DNA of 64,000 nucleotides from Pycnococcus provasolii (GCA_049487715.1 CP150571.1:549716-613715), one strand, 5' to 3'; shown: positions 51,401-63,659, counted from the first letter of the stretch. Translations and numbers: made by a program. The notes: generated from the sequence alone by a model not told the origin.

Positions 51401-54400
51401 TGTGCAGGCTGCGAAGACTGGCCTTAAGGTTGCGATTCAAAACTCGAAGCTGCCAAAGGAGCTGCTGCAGAACGGCCTGCGCCCGATTTTGCAGAATCTC
51501 GCGGACCACAAGAAACTCACGCTGGACCTTCTGCACGGCCTCGGGCACTTGCTCGAACTGCTGAGCAACTGGTTTAACATCACGCTCGGTGAGAAGCTCA
51601 TGGAGCACCTGAAGAAGTGGCTTGAGCCGGAGAGGCTGATTGGCGGTGGGAGCACGGTGAAGTGGCGCCACGGCGAGGAGGCGAAGATTGCCGCGGCGAC
51701 CCTGAAGCTGTTCCACAAGCTGCCCGACGCTGCGGTGAAATTTCTCGAGACGCAGGGCAGCCGACCTGGCCTCGTCGTGCTCGTGACGCAGCTGGAGGCT
51801 GCTCTCCCGATGGCCGGTCCAGACTCCGAGCTCATGTCTCCTTACCTCCCACCGCTCGCGCTATTTCTGTCGCGGTACGCGGCTCAGTCTGCGCAGTACT
51901 TCCTCGACCGCCTCGATCAGGAGGAGTACAGCCGACGCCTGGTGCGCCTGCTCCCGCTGCCCGAGGCGGAGAAGCTTCGCGACGAGGTGGCGCAGAAGGC
52001 GATGCAGATTGTACAGTACTGCTTTGGCAGCGTGCGCCCCGAGGGTTCTCCAGAGCCACCGTACACGGCGCAGTACTCGGGCGTGCGATTGATATGGACT
52101 CTACACAAGCTCAAGCCAGGCTGGCTCGCGGAGCAGACTGGTGTGGTGACGGAGCTACGCAAGCGCTGGATCATTCTCGCACAATTTCTCGAGCAGCTGA
52201 ACGAGAATCAGCGCCCTGAGGATGTGGTGAAGTATGGCCGTCTTCCGCTGCACTTCAAGGAGGGCCGATGGATCCTGAAAATGCTCGTGGACACGGTGCG
52301 CTGCAATCACAGCCGTAACCTGCGTCTCATCATCGACATCGTGCGCGCTGTGGGGTCGTCCGTGGGGACGGGCCTCGCGGGCATTCGCGCAGAGGCGAAG
52401 GGCAAAGAGCGGGAGTTCATTCCGAGCGGTCCCGGACTTCTGCCAGACTTGACATTTCTGCACGTATTCTTCCGCGAGATTGCGGAGGAGTGGGATGCAA
52501 AGGATCGTGCGGACGTGTTGCAGTACGTGCTGATGTTCGCGAAGGAGTCGATTGCGTTGTCAAAGAAGGGAACGCCGCACCAGTTCCACATCGCCAGGCT
52601 GATCGACGTGCTCGTGCTTCCGATGCTTGAGACGGCGAGCGCAAGGGGCGATATCAACGTGGTAGTGAATCAGGAGTCGGTGAAGTACATCACGCAGAAT
52701 ATCCTAGGATCGGAGGATGCTTCTTCGGCGGCTGCAGCCCCATCGGCGGGCGGCGACGACGATAAGGCTGGAGAGGCTGCTCCCGTGGTACCTACGACTG
52801 CTGTTACGGCTGGAGGACGCGACTTCGAGGAGGTGCTTCGCATACAGCTGCTTCGGCTATCGACGCTCCTGATTCGCAAAATTCCAAATGCGCTCACACC
52901 GCATCGGCGAGAGTTGCTTCGTTTTGGATGGAAGCATCTCAAGGGAAACGATGCGATCAGTCGTGAGCGTCACTGGGCATTCTTAAATGTGGCTTGCTTT
53001 TTGACTGCTTTTCAAACTCCGTCGAAGATTGTATTGCAAGTGTACGTTGCAATGCTACGTATCGTTCAGTCTGAAAGTCGCGCATTAGTGGAACGGGGCC
53101 TTGATGTTCTGGTTCCCGCGCTACCTCGACTGTTTGCACCGGGTAGTTCGGCTTCGTCCCACGGGCTTAATCAGCCAAGTGGCTCAGGTTCTAGTCTCGG
53201 GCGGCTGCAGAGCATTAAGCTTACACGCACGCGAAGCCTTTTCGACCAGAGCCACGTCGAAGGTACCCAGGAGAAGACTGACGATGACGAAATGGTTGCG
53301 GCGACGGATCTTTCGATCACACCAACAGATGATCACGAGCGCGCGATATGGATGCTCTACACAAAGAAGCTTGTGATCGACGAGGCGCACAATTTTCCAA
53401 CTATTACGCACATACTGCACACGATTGCAAGGCACAAGGATGTTTTCTTTTCGGGTCGTGTGCACTTTCTACCACAAATGATCAACTCTCTGACTCGCAT
53501 TGGTCTCAGTCAGAATGCTACCCTCGAACATCGACTACTCGCGCTGAACCTGGTGCAATGCATGTACACCTGGGAAGCGCGCGCAGAAAAGGATGCGACG
53601 GAAACGAATCAAACTGGCGTGTTGCGCATGACAGGTGTGATGCATGAGCTCATTGCAAGCTTTCTCACGCGATTTGCGTTGTCCATGATACTTGACAAGC
53701 GTGATACTGATGTGAAAGCACTGGTTCCAAGGGCGCTGAAGCTATTTGATGATGGTGTGAAACGATGGGCTCGACACGATGGTTGCACACTTCGTATTCC
53801 TTACGTGAATGAAACACTCCCGCAAATCTTCCAGCAGGCTGAGGCAACTCTCGAGCGACAGCTGACGGACGACAGACATCAAACTGTACTGCAGTGCCCC
53901 CCCGTCGTGGCGATGGAGATCTTCGCGCGCCTTCTCCATGCAAATCGCACAATTTTTCTCAAGCACAATCAAGATCTATTTGCTCGTGCAGTGAGATTCG
54001 TGTTCAAGATGAGCAAATCCTGCGACCACGGCACAGACACGATCGCTGAGGTGGCTTGCACAGCGCTTGCGACACTTTACGATCGCACAAAGGAGAATAC
54101 AGCAGGAACGGCGACGACTCTGCCAGATCCTCTTGTGACGGCGCGGTCGCACATTGAGCACACCATGGAAGAACACTTCTCTTCGCTCATGGACGGCGCC
54201 AAGCACTTGCACGAAATAGTATCGCACTCTCCAGCTGACAGAAGAGGCATTCAATACCTGCTGTACCGTGCAGGACTTTCTCTACAGCTCCTCGTGCGAA
54301 TCAGTCGCAGCAGCGAAGCTGGAGAGATGCATGGCTTCATACCACGCGTCGTTCAGATCCTACACCTCTGCACGCGGGATATGTCTGCATCGGGTGCTCG

Positions 54401-57400
54401 AGCGAGCCGTGGGACCGACGATGCATCTTTCGACGTGAATCGCCAAGGCTCTGTTGGTGTCAACAGCAATTTCGATTCAGTCGAGCGTGGTCGTGCCATC
54501 GTTGCATGTCTTCAATTCCTCGAGGCTAACATGGCTAAGCTCTGCGCCGACGCGACGGTAAAATCGCCACTTGTGCAGTCACTCGTCATGATTGTCACGA
54601 CAAAAGCTGATGCGAATGCGGAAGTGCATGATGCACTTCTAACATTTGTCGATACGTGGTGTTCCGTGCTTATGCAGCAGGCATATTCAACCACCTCGGA
54701 AACACTAGACCATGTCGTGCCAGGAGAGGGCACAAGGCTCGTAGAGGACGGCACAAATTCAAGTGGTGACCGCGCTACGGCATCACAAACACTTTCGTGT
54801 TTTAATGTGTCAAGTGAAATGATCGCTGTGCTCCAGCGCCTCGCGCAATTAGAGCGATTTCTGCACAGTCACATGGATCCCACAGCCGAGGCATGGCGCA
54901 ATAAACTACTTGGGATTCTACTGAAGATGTGCAGTTCGGTTGATGACATGAGCAGTGACGTCGACGGACTGCCACAATCGGATGGAATGACGCGCCTTCG
55001 CGTGCTCCGCGACGATGTATTCAGCAAGGTGGAAAGTTGCTTTCTCATCGGGCTACGCTCTCGGAACCCTAGGATTCGGTCAAGAATGTTCCGGCTGCAC
55101 GAGCAACGTGTGCCTTTGACACCTTTCGAGCGACTCAAGCACATTTTGCACACACAGGAGTGGGAGGCAATGTCAAATAATTTCTGGCTCAGCCATGGGT
55201 GTGACTTTTTGCTATCAAGTGTCGTCGAAAGTGACATACTCACAAGTTCGCCACTGCCGGATTCCGATGGACGGGATGATATCCTTTCTCAGATAACGCC
55301 CTCCGACGAGAAGGACTCAACCATTCGCACGCTTTTGGAACGTCACTCATCGTTTCTGAAGCGCGCGGGTGCACTTCGCGCCAAGGACCTCGTTCGACCG
55401 CTCCGTGAGATGGCCCATGCCGACGTCTCTATCGCATACCACATCTGGGTGATTCTCTTCCCCATCGTATGGGCAACGTTGCACAAGGAGGAGCAGGTGA
55501 TATTGGCAAAGCCTATCATCACGCTGCTGAGAAAGGAATGCCACCAGAGGCAGCGGCACCTGCGGCCAAACGTCGTGCAGGCACTTCTCGAGGGCGTTTC
55601 GCTAAGTCAGCCGCAGCCTAAGATCCCCTCAGAGCTCATCAAGTTTCTCGGCAAGACGTACAACGCTTGGCACATTTCCATTCCACTGCTTGAGTCCCAC
55701 GTGATGCTGTTTCCGACAGAGATTCGATGCTTCGACGCACTGGCGGAGCTGTACCACCTTCTTGGGGAAGATGACAACCTCTTCGGGCTGTGGAAGCGCC
55801 GCGCGCGCTTTCCCGAGACGCGTCAGATTCTGACGCTTGTGCAGCACGGCCTTCTTCCGCGCGCGCAGGAGGTTCTCGAGGACATGCTGTCGAAGCACCA
55901 GGGCAGCCAGCTCCCGCAGGGTCCTCACAAGGCTGAGATTGTGCTTTGGGAGGACCAGTGGGTGGAGACGGCGAGGCAGCTGAACCAGTGGGAGATGCTT
56001 GCGGACTTCGCCAAGGAGGTGGACCACCACGAGCTGCTGATGGATAGCCTGTGGAAAGTTTCGGACTGGCAGAAGCTGAAGAATGACGTTCTTCCGCGCG
56101 CCACGGCGCAGGTGGAGGAGACACCTCACCTGATGATGGTACGCGCGTGTACGAGCCTGTCACACAACAGCGTCCCTCACGCCGAGCAATACATTAAGCA
56201 CGGGATGATTCTCGCTCTGCAGCGCTGGTGGCAGCTGCCCGAGTTGAGCATGAGCAGTCACATTCCGCTGCTGCACACGTTCCAGCGGCTGATGGAGCTG
56301 CAGGAAAGTGCGAGGGTAATCGCCGATGTGAGCTCGGCAAGCGTCGAGTACTTGCGTCGATCAAGCAACTTCAATGAGATTAGAGATGTGCTAGAGACAT
56401 GGCGACTTCGGCTTCCCAACGTATGGGATCCTCTCGTGGTGTGGAGCGATGTTCTGGCATGGCGTGAACGTATCTACACGGCACTGCTCTCAGCGTTTCA
56501 CCACTTTCAGGATACAAATGCAACGATGGTGCATATGTGCCGCAAGGACAAGGCTTGGAGCCGGAGCCTACTCGCATCTGTTGCACGGAAGCAAGGTCTT
56601 CAGAGCGCGTCGATGGAAGTGTTGTCACGCGGCATTCCGACAACGGATCTTTCTGCCGTAGGGTCATTGTCCACAGTCCAAGGTTTCGCCGAGGCACTGC
56701 TTGAAATGCCGGATAAGGCTGATCACATGTCGGGACTGCAACTAATGAATAGCACAGACCTGACATTCTCATCATCGCGTGATTGCGCGGAAGTGTTTCG
56801 CCTGAAGGGTTCTTTCCTCGAAAAGCTTGGGCGCTCTGAAGAAGCTAATATTGCATTTGCTGATGCTGCCAAAATGCACGGTCCACTATCCTCGGTTTGG
56901 GTCTCGTGGGGCTGCTTTTGCGATCGTCAGCATCGATCTTTGCAGGAGCAATCGACGCAACAGCAGCAGCTGCAGCAGCAGCACGTACCTCCTTGGTTGG
57001 AAAACGCGATCATATGCTATCTGATGGGAGCGGCAACAGGCAGCGACGACGCGAAGCGATCGTATCTGTGCAGATGCCTCCACCTGATCAGTGATCCAGA
57101 CACAAAAAGTGATACCCGTGCGCCAATGGTTGCTTTCGCAACGAATGCGACAAAGGTTGCACTACCAGCTTGGCTTCCATGGGTTTCGATGCTTTTCACA
57201 ACGCTTCTGTTCACATCTGACGTGAAGATGCTCGGCGATTTGCTTGGAAAGCTCTCTTTGTATGCTCCACAGGTTGTGTACTACCACTTACGTACATTCC
57301 TCCTCGAAATGCAGGAGTGTCAAAGTCGTGCAGAGCGAGATGCGGAGAAATCAAAGCAGCATCGACGTGCAGCAGCAGCAGCAGCAGCAAAAGTGAATGA

Positions 57401-59330
57401 CTTGCAATCCGATCCTACGATAGTGTTGAATGCATCAGATGCATCTGAAGATGAGCCTGATTTATTCCACGAACGCTTTGCGCGTCTCAGCAGCCTGGCA
57501 ATTCCTGCGATTGATTGTGTTCGAGCGTTGCGAGAAATTATCGGAAAGCACCATTTTCACCTTGTCCTTGAGGTGGAGCAGCTCATCAAGGAGCTTTCAA
57601 GCCGCTTTTCCCCCGGACCCGAGGAGCGCCTGCTGCAGATTGTGCACGCGCTTCTGAACAAGTGCTGGAAGGCCTATCCGCAGACGACGAGCGTGCCGAG
57701 CATTCTGAAGCGCGATCTGCAGGGCATCTGCGATGTGATATTCAACGACGAGAGGACGAGCGCTTCGAGGCGGTTCAACGCTCGATACCGCGAGCGGTTT
57801 GAGAACGATCTTCTCCCTCGCGATTCCTCGGGGAACCCGAAGGAGAGCTTCCCAACGACGCTCGACGAGCTCACGAGTCGCCTGAAGTGGTGGCGCACGA
57901 CGCTTCGTGCGGATGTCGACTGGCTGTTCCCGCACGACCTGATGCTGGAGAGGGAGGCGCCGAATCTCGCGGCGATGCAGCCTCAGTTTTTGGACATGCC
58001 AAGCAATCTCGTGAATTTGGAGTCGGACTTCGACCCGTATCGTCCGCATCGCTTGGCGATGATTGGGCGAACGGTGAGCATCTCACGTCGCGACTGTCAG
58101 GCTGATCGTCGACTGGAGTTTGTGGGCATGGACGGAAAGACGCAGCTGTTCTTGGTGCAAACAGCTCCCAAGCGATCTACTGAGCGCATGATGCATTTTT
58201 ACAGGCAGATGAACTCCCTTCTTGCACGCCACGCCGAGAGTCGTCGTCGGCACCTACGGTATCGAGCACCTACACTCTTGCCGGTATGGAGTGGGTCCAC
58301 AAATGCTAGTGGCTCTGCGGACAACCATCGCGGTGATTGTTTGTCATCAAGCATGGGAAGTGGCGGTCGCAGTTGGTTAGTTGAGGACGATGCGAGCCAT
58401 GCATCACTTCTTGAGGCTTTCGAGATAACCTACGCTCGCCACGGGAGAGATGTGGACGTTCCCCTTCGCCACTTTGCAAAATTGGCATTAGGCACGGGAA
58501 TGGAGCATGCAGATGACATGCAGACTGATGCTCAGCGCCACGACGCGTGCTGTCACGCGTATGAGGATACGTGCAAAATAGTCAGCGAAAATCTGTTGAG
58601 CCAGTACATGTACAAGACACTGCCAACGTGCAATCATCTCTGGAGCTTCAAGCGATCCTTTCTGGCACACTACGCACTCAGCGTGTTCAGTGGAAACCTT
58701 TTCATCGTTGGGCATCGCACCCCATCTCGGCTTTTGCTTTCTCGGAACAGTGGGGCGGTGGTGCAGGTGGACTTCTTCCCCAACTATGGCGCGAACGGCT
58801 TGCTCGAGAACGCAGAGGCGGTTCCTTTCAGATTGACGAGGAACTTGCACACGTTTTTGACGCCGTTCGGCGTGGATGGTGGAATGGCTGTTGCAATTGG
58901 TGCCGCGGCGCAGGCCATCTTTCAGTCTCACAGCTGCGCGAACAGTCGATTCGCCTTGCTCTTCAGGGACGAGCTGTGCACGTGGCGTAGCCCATCAATG
59001 CGTGAGATGCTCGACTCGAAGAATACTGTCTCGCCTTCACCTTCTGTGCAGCTTTATCACACGCCGGGAAGTTTCAAGCTGCGTGACGTGATTCATGCGA
59101 ATGCACGCGCGTGTGCCATCCGCGCAATCAGAATGCACCCTGAATGCAGTGCCTTGATGGCAGATGTGACGTCTTTACTGAACGATATCGTCACATCCGC
59201 GCCTTGGCGATCGGGCCACCGCTCTGCGATCGGCGACGAAGAAGAGGAGAGCCTTGATGCACTCATGCAAGTCGCGACGCAACCGCGCGCTCTTAGTGCC
59301 ATGGAATCCACATGGATGCCTTGGTTGTAA
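45427..59330 (+). CDS. TRA1: TRA1/TRRAP-family PIKK pseudokinase, copy 2 (2 exons)
   Basis: The second scaffold of the SAGA/NuA4 type, inverted relative to copy 1. Exons are 45427-45469 and 45697-59330, giving 4,558 residues. Exon 1 encodes only MMEQRARSLLDDSK plus one base; exon 2 enters at ASEKLAVMMEIKDDIEVVYS, which aligns with the exon-2 start of copy 1. It has HEAT-like repeats (LEYWIESLNPEFLEPSM), a FAT region, a PIKK fold with EFVGMDGKTQLFLVQ but no catalytic H-x-D or D-F-G motif, and a FATC-type end MESTWMPWL. Outside six tracts nearly identical to copy 1, the sequences differ strongly. Copy 2 lacks the Lys-Glu and Asp-Ala insertions of copy 1 but has its own Asn/Asp- and Glu-rich inserts (about 46.0-46.5 and 47.4-47.5 kb). 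The frame is intact throughout, so it is unlikely to be a pseudogene. Division of labour between complexes is possible but not shown. Confidence 0.92.
45470..45696 (+). other. Intron of TRA1 copy 2
   Basis: A 227-base phase-1 intron, donor GTACGTACGC, acceptor CTGGAATAG. It sits at the position and phase of the copy 1 intron, although length and sequence differ. It is partly open, so the frame extends back to 45594 without splicing. Confidence 0.8.
46830..47270 (+). repeat. TRA1 shared tract A, copy 2
   Basis: 441 bases matching 24768-25208 on the other strand, with only scattered mismatches near its start. Sequence on either side is diverged. Confidence 0.92.
49631..52951 (+). repeat. TRA1 shared tract B, copy 2
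   Basis: 3,321 bases matching 19594-22908 on the other strand. Identity starts abruptly at RQILATVI and ends just after HLKGND. Confidence 0.93.
55349..56317 (+). repeat. TRA1 shared tract C, copy 2
   Basis: 969 bases matching 15772-16740 on the other strand, from SFLKRAGALR to LQESARV. Confidence 0.92.
57560..58160 (+). repeat. TRA1 shared tract D, copy 2
   Basis: 601 bases matching 13920-14520 on the other strand, ending sharply after QLFLVQ. Confidence 0.92.
58599..58683 (+). repeat. TRA1 shared tract E, copy 2
   Basis: 85 bases matching 12905-12989 on the other strand. Confidence 0.9.
58778..58993 (+). repeat. TRA1 shared tract F, copy 2
   Basis: 216 bases matching 12595-12810 on the other strand. 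Confidence 0.9.
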
Positions 59331-59954
59331 TTTAGGCAGATGGCTCATTTGGTAATGCAACGCGAGTTTCTTTTGTTTAGCCCTTAGCAATCGTCCATTC
59401 ATTCACACTGGACGCATTGCCCACCATCGCGTGATTTGTGGAGGCACGGAAAGGCCTGTTGTGAGCGCAAGCTTGCTTACGTGTAAAATAGATGTTTCCC
59501 TATTGCGAGATATCGTTTTGAGTGACCCGATGTTTCACATGTTTTGTGTGTTGTGGCTCACAGAACCTACCCTCACCACGTGCCCTCCTTACGTCGTCGG
59601 CAGAGGCGGATGACGACGACGGTTGTGATGGCGAAATCCCGAACTTGCTTGGGGGCGATTGTTAAAGGAATCGTAACTTCGTCATAACGCGCATGTCTTG
59701 TTACACTTCGCACGACGCCGTGATGCGTTGGTAGGGAAAGATTAGTAGGTTACCCGTGAACTTCCCTGCTATGTCTGCTATATCACCTTCGCCGTATTCC
59801 ATCCGCTGATGTCCTCCCCCAACCCCGGTGGTTAGTTCCCCAGTGTTTCCCTGTGCACCTAAGCTTTCGTCAAGGTGCACTTGTTGTTTTTGCACGACGC
59901 TGTGATTTTTGGCGGCTTCTTGCAAAAAAAATGTTAAGGCTGCGACGACTTTAT
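59331..59954. other. Convergent intergenic region TRA1 copy 2 / BspA protein
   Basis: 624 bases. Short frames on both strands show no motif. A minus-strand frame over 59701-60054 overlaps the next gene's end and is probably not coding. Confidence 0.45.
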
Positions 59955-62099
59955 CTACGACGAGCACGTGATCTTCTTGCCGGTAACACTGCACTTGCTT
60001 GATGTGGCACGATGGAACATGTTGTTTGTGTTCTCCACCTTGGATAGGTCCCACTTGCTGATGTCCTGGTTAAAAGAACCTGCTTCTTCGAACATGTTCT
60101 CCATGTCCCTCACATTTGACGTGTCCCAGTTGCTGATGTCCTGGTTGAAGGCTTTCGCTCGCGTGAACATAAACTGCATCTTCTCCACATTGGACGTCTT
60201 CCAGTTGCCGATTGGCTGGTTGAAGTTGTAATTATCCGAGAACATCCTCTCCATGGTCTTCACATTGGACGTGTCCCAGTTGTTGATGTCCTGCTTGAAG
60301 GCATGGGCACCGGAGAACATGGCCTTCATATTCGTCACCTTTGACACGTCCCAGTTGCCGATGGGCTGGTTGAAGGCATCGGCACCATTGAACATGTCCT
60401 CCATGTTCGTCACCTGGGACACATCCCAGTTGCCGATGGGCTGGTTGAAAGAACGTGCACCGTCGAACATCTGGCTCATGTCCGTCACCTTTGACACGTC
60501 CCAGTTGCCGATATCTTGACATATCTTGACACGATGCCTCAATTCTGACTCCGTCAACTTGTCCTGAGTAGTTGCCGAAGCTTTCGCAGCCGCAAGCGCA
60601 TCCTCCGCCGTCTTCTTGGCAGCCTCCGCAGCTGTGACCTTGTCCTCCGCCACCTTCTGAGCAGCCTCCGCCTTTTCCTTAGCAGCCTCCGCAGCTGTGG
60701 CCTTGTCCTCCGCCGTCTTCTTGGCAGCTACCGCCTCATCCTTGGCTTTCTCCGCAGCAGCGAGTTTCTGCTCCAATTCGCCAATATCCTTCTCAGCTTC
60801 GGCCAAATCGCTCTTCTCCTCGGCACAAGCTTGCATCGTCTGTGCTCCCGCCTTCTTCATGCACGCTTCGTACCCGTTCTTCTGCGCAAAACCCGGGAAG
60901 TAGTAGTCGGTCCACGATCCTTCGCCAGCGAAAACGTAGGGCTTCGTGGTGTCGTATGCACTTTTGAGGTAGCACACGGACTTGTCGCCCGCCATCGTGA
61001 AGCCGACGCAGCCCTGATCCTTCATGGACGCGCACTTTTCCACGCACTCCTTTTCTGCATTGGCCTTGTCCGAGGGGTTGATGCTGTCCGGATTCAGGCC
61101 GCCGGACGTCTCTGTGAAGCGGTGGTACAGGTTGAAGCACACGCCGTTCGCCTCAGCCTTGGCGGTGTTTCCGGTGGTGCTCGACTCAACCGTCACCGTG
61201 CTGTCGTCAGTGGCAAGCAAGCCGCGTCGGCGCTTCGCCGACTTCTGCTCGGAATAGACAGGCATGCCAGACGCGCTTGTGACGTTGATGAAGTTGTTAT
61301 CAACTGCCACGACGTCACCCGAGCTCGCAAGGAACGTCACCTTCGTGTCTGTAGCACGGTATCCGGTGATGGTGTATCCAAGCAACGTGCCAAGCTGCTT
61401 GAGGTTGATGCGTTTCACCCCCGAGAGCACGCCCGCAGACTGCCCAGGCATGTCGAACAGCGCAAGGCTTTTCGTCGCCGCGGCGGTGGCCACGGGCGTG
61501 CTGGTTCCCTTCTTGACGAGCGCGCCGCTATTGTCCGCCTTCGTCTCCTTGGTCTCCTCGACGACGACGGCGGTGAGGCTGACAATTCCGGCCACCAGGG
61601 CGACCAGAACGATGAGGAGGACGCCGCTGACTATCATAAGGCGCTTTGTGGTTTTCTTGGATTCTTTGTAGAGCTCCGCACCACGAGCAAGCTCCATGGG
61701 CGCAACCGTCCCGTCGCCGTCGACGTCGAATACCTTGAGCGTAGGCTGGATCTCCTTTGGGAGCTGCTTGATGGAGATGGAACCCTCCTTGTTCGCGCGC
61801 TTCAACGCCCCGTACGTCGAGAAGATCTCCGTGAGTTCGTCCATCTCGAGCTTTCCATTTTTCTCGTCGTCAATATCGTTCAAGAGCGGGTGCAAGTCTT
61901 TAGGAAACGAACGGACGTTGAGATAGGTCATCTCCGCAGACATGGGGTCAGGCAGTTCGTTGGGGTCGATGATGCCGTTTCCGTTGGTGTCGTACTGGGC
62001 AAGTTTCTCACGCAGTTCCGGCGGGCAGTCGGCGATACGAACGCCGTGCAGCACCTTGCGCACTTCTCCCATAGCTTGGTTCCCAGCCGGAGTAGACAT
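59955..62099 (-). CDS. Type II membrane protein: EF-hands, coiled coil and BspA/DUF285 repeats
   Basis: From the Met at 62099 the protein has 714 residues (an upstream in-frame Met at 62198 adds 33). The N-terminal part has three EF-hand loops with a Gly at position 6 and Glu at 12: [12 protein letters not shown] (37-48), [12 protein letters not shown] (77-88) and [12 protein letters not shown] (125-136). One transmembrane helix lies at about 154-180, preceded by KKTTKR, which predicts a cytosolic Ca2+-sensing N-terminus and an external C-terminus. The outer part has a Cys-rich region resembling a PAN/apple fold, an Ala/Lys/Glu coiled coil, and seven 25-residue repeats of the form [24 protein letters not shown], the BspA-like (DUF285) surface repeat. 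Such repeats occur in bacterial adhesins and in many marine protists. An adhesion or signalling role is inference. Confidence 0.8.
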   Translation of the reverse strand: MSTPAGNQAMGEVRKVLHGVRIADCPPELREKLAQYDTNGNGIIDPNELPDPMSAEMTYLNVRSFPKDLHPLLNDIDDEKNGKLEMDELTEIFSTYGALKRANKEGSISIKQLPKEIQPTLKVFDVDGDGTVAPMELARGAELYKESKKTTKRLMIVSGVLLIVLVALVAGIVSLTAVVVEETKETKADNSGALVKKGTSTPVATAAATKSLALFDMPGQSAGVLSGVKRINLKQLGTLLGYTITGYRATDTKVTFLASSGDVVAVDNNFINVTSASGMPVYSEQKSAKRRRGLLATDDSTVTVESSTTGNTAKAEANGVCFNLYHRFTETSGGLNPDSINPSDKANAEKECVEKCASMKDQGCVGFTMAGDKSVCYLKSAYDTTKPYVFAGEGSWTDYYFPGFAQKNGYEACMKKAGAQTMQACAEEKSDLAEAEKDIGELEQKLAAAEKAKDEAVAAKKTAEDKATAAEAAKEKAEAAQKVAEDKVTAAEAAKKTAEDALAAAKASATTQDKLTESELRHRVKICQDIGNWDVSKVTDMSQMFDGARSFNQPIGNWDVSQVTNMEDMFNGADAFNQPIGNWDVSKVTNMKAMFSGAHAFKQDINNWDTSNVKTMERMFSDNYNFNQPIGNWKTSNVEKMQFMFTRAKAFNQDISNWDTSNVRDMENMFEEAGSFNQDISKWDLSKVENTNNMFHRATSSKCSVTGKKITCSS
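60014..60522 (-). repeat. Seven tandem 75-bp coding repeats (BspA type)
   Basis: Each 75-base unit encodes 25 residues with conserved Asn-Trp, Met-Phe and Phe-Asn-Gln positions. Neighbouring units are similar at the DNA level, suggesting recent duplication. Confidence 0.85.
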
Positions 62100-62199
62100 A
62101 AGGTTATGAGCTGAAGGGACAGGGTCGATGGAGAGCTGATAAAGTACTTCTTCTTCTTCGAGCGACGAGCGTTGATGACGTATCTTCTGAGGAGACACC

Positions 62200-63076
62200 C
62201 AGGTGCCTGGTGACTAGCAATACTGAAAAAGGAGGTCTCCAAGGGCATGCACCAGCTGGCGCAAGATTCGCAAACTTGTAAGTTTACCTTACTTTGGTAC
62301 GGGTAGTGTTATGAAGAATAGAAGGGTGATGAAAACGAGTCTTCAAAGGGGTGCCTCGCGAGCCTCGCGAGGTGAGTCTGTCTGAATTCCACAACGGTAC
62401 CAGTATCTTACCTTTAGGTCCAGAGAATCTCAGACAGGATTCGGTCGCAACCTCCTCATCCACCTTCAACGGACACCTCGACATGTCGACACCATTTCGA
62501 TCCATGACTAGTCTATCAAGTGAGTATAGATGATTGATAGAAACTGGCAAGTTCGAGGCCGGTGTGGCATCACGTTGATTAAGGCGGTCAAGATACCGGC
62601 CGCCACGGCGCCACCTTGCAAGCTCTATCATAGCGAGCTCGCAGCGGTCTCCCCCGTTCAAAATCCGTTCAAAATCCCGCTCGGGACTACGACGAATCTT
62701 GACGACGGCCGGACGCTCGCGCGGACCGTCGAGACGGCGCGCGCGACACTCGTTGTGCTCGACAAGGTGCGCGTGATCCCGCTCACGCGTTTCTTTCTTG
62801 TGCACGTACGAGATGGGATCCACGCCTCCGGCCATATTCTGCTCTTAGATAGATGTGCGGATGCGCGACTCGAAGCGCGAGAAGGAGCGTGACCAAACCA
62901 AAGATAGGGAAACTCTCTCGCACTCAGTCAAACGTTGATTGGCTGATTCGTCACAAGAAACTGTGACGACGTAAGAAGGTTGGGCCCTGTGGGGTCGTCA
63001 CCCACACACACACACTACACACACACACACACAATTGATTCCGAATAATGGCGTTACATAAAAGGCTTAGGTGGCC
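62200..63076. other. Subtelomeric region without a clear gene
   Basis: Overlapping frames on both strands over about 62284-62892 (120 and 183 codons) show no motif I recognise. A (CA)n microsatellite occupies about 63002-63033. Confidence 0.4.
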
Positions 63077-63659
63077 TTAAGGGGCAAAGCACGACATGGG
63101 GGAGATGCCACCAGAATCTGGAAACCTAATCCAAATGCAATCTGGGGCAATCAGGGGTTCCATGATGCTGTCGCCGTTGCCTTCGCGTGCTATGAAGTAG
63201 TGCTCAGTAGCAGCGATGTCGGCGACTATGAACGATTCCTTAGCCATCGTCGTCGTCGAAGTGTACGCGTGGCTTTCCGGATTTGTCGAATTTGCCCTTC
63301 GATGTGCGTTGTTTTTCATACTTGTTCTTTTGATTGTTGGCGCACCATCCTCGGTGGTTTGGTGCTTTCACGCCGCACTTAGGGCAGTAGCTGTCTCCGC
63401 CTCCGCCTGCGCCGTTCTTGTCGCCTCCGCCAGCGCCAGCGCCGTACTTGTTGCCGCCGCCACCGCCTCCGCCGTTCTTGTTGACAGGGCAGTTGGCAGT
63501 GCCGTAAGGACAGTTCCAAGAGTGACAATTCTTGCAGAAGCTTAGGCGTTTGCGGTTCGAATGTCCTTGTTCGTCCTGCTGACCGCCAGTTGCGAAGGCC
63601 TTAGCGTCATTCTCATTGCGTTTGCGCTTGACATGCCGCGAGTGAGTGCTTTGAATCAA
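63077..63659 (-). pseudogene. Copia-like gag/protease relic
   Basis: The first frame (63659-63240, 139 codons) is basic and Gly-rich, with two Cys/His clusters: FCKNCHSWNCPYGTANCP and YCPKCGVKAPNHRGWC, reminiscent of gag zinc knuckles. It stops right after an Asp run. A second frame, shifted by one base and overlapping it, reads FIVADIAATEHYF, similar to the aspartic-protease site of Ty1/Copia polyproteins (usually D-S/T-G-A-T), but with the catalytic D-S/T-G changed to D-I-A. No integrase or reverse transcriptase follows. It looks like a decayed retroelement fragment; a small host zinc-binding gene is possible for the first frame. Confidence 0.45.

Noticed and set aside
45427-59330. TRA1 copy 2 as a pseudogene
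   Set aside because: The frame is open for over 4,500 codons, the intron is intact and the FATC-type end is conserved.
60014-60522. Regular 75-base repeats as a CRISPR or satellite array
   Set aside because: There are no unique spacers, and the repeats translate into a continuous BspA-type protein repeat.
62284-62892. Overlapping 183- and 120-codon frames on opposite strands
   Set aside because: No recognisable motif on either strand and no support for choosing one; left as subtelomeric sequence.
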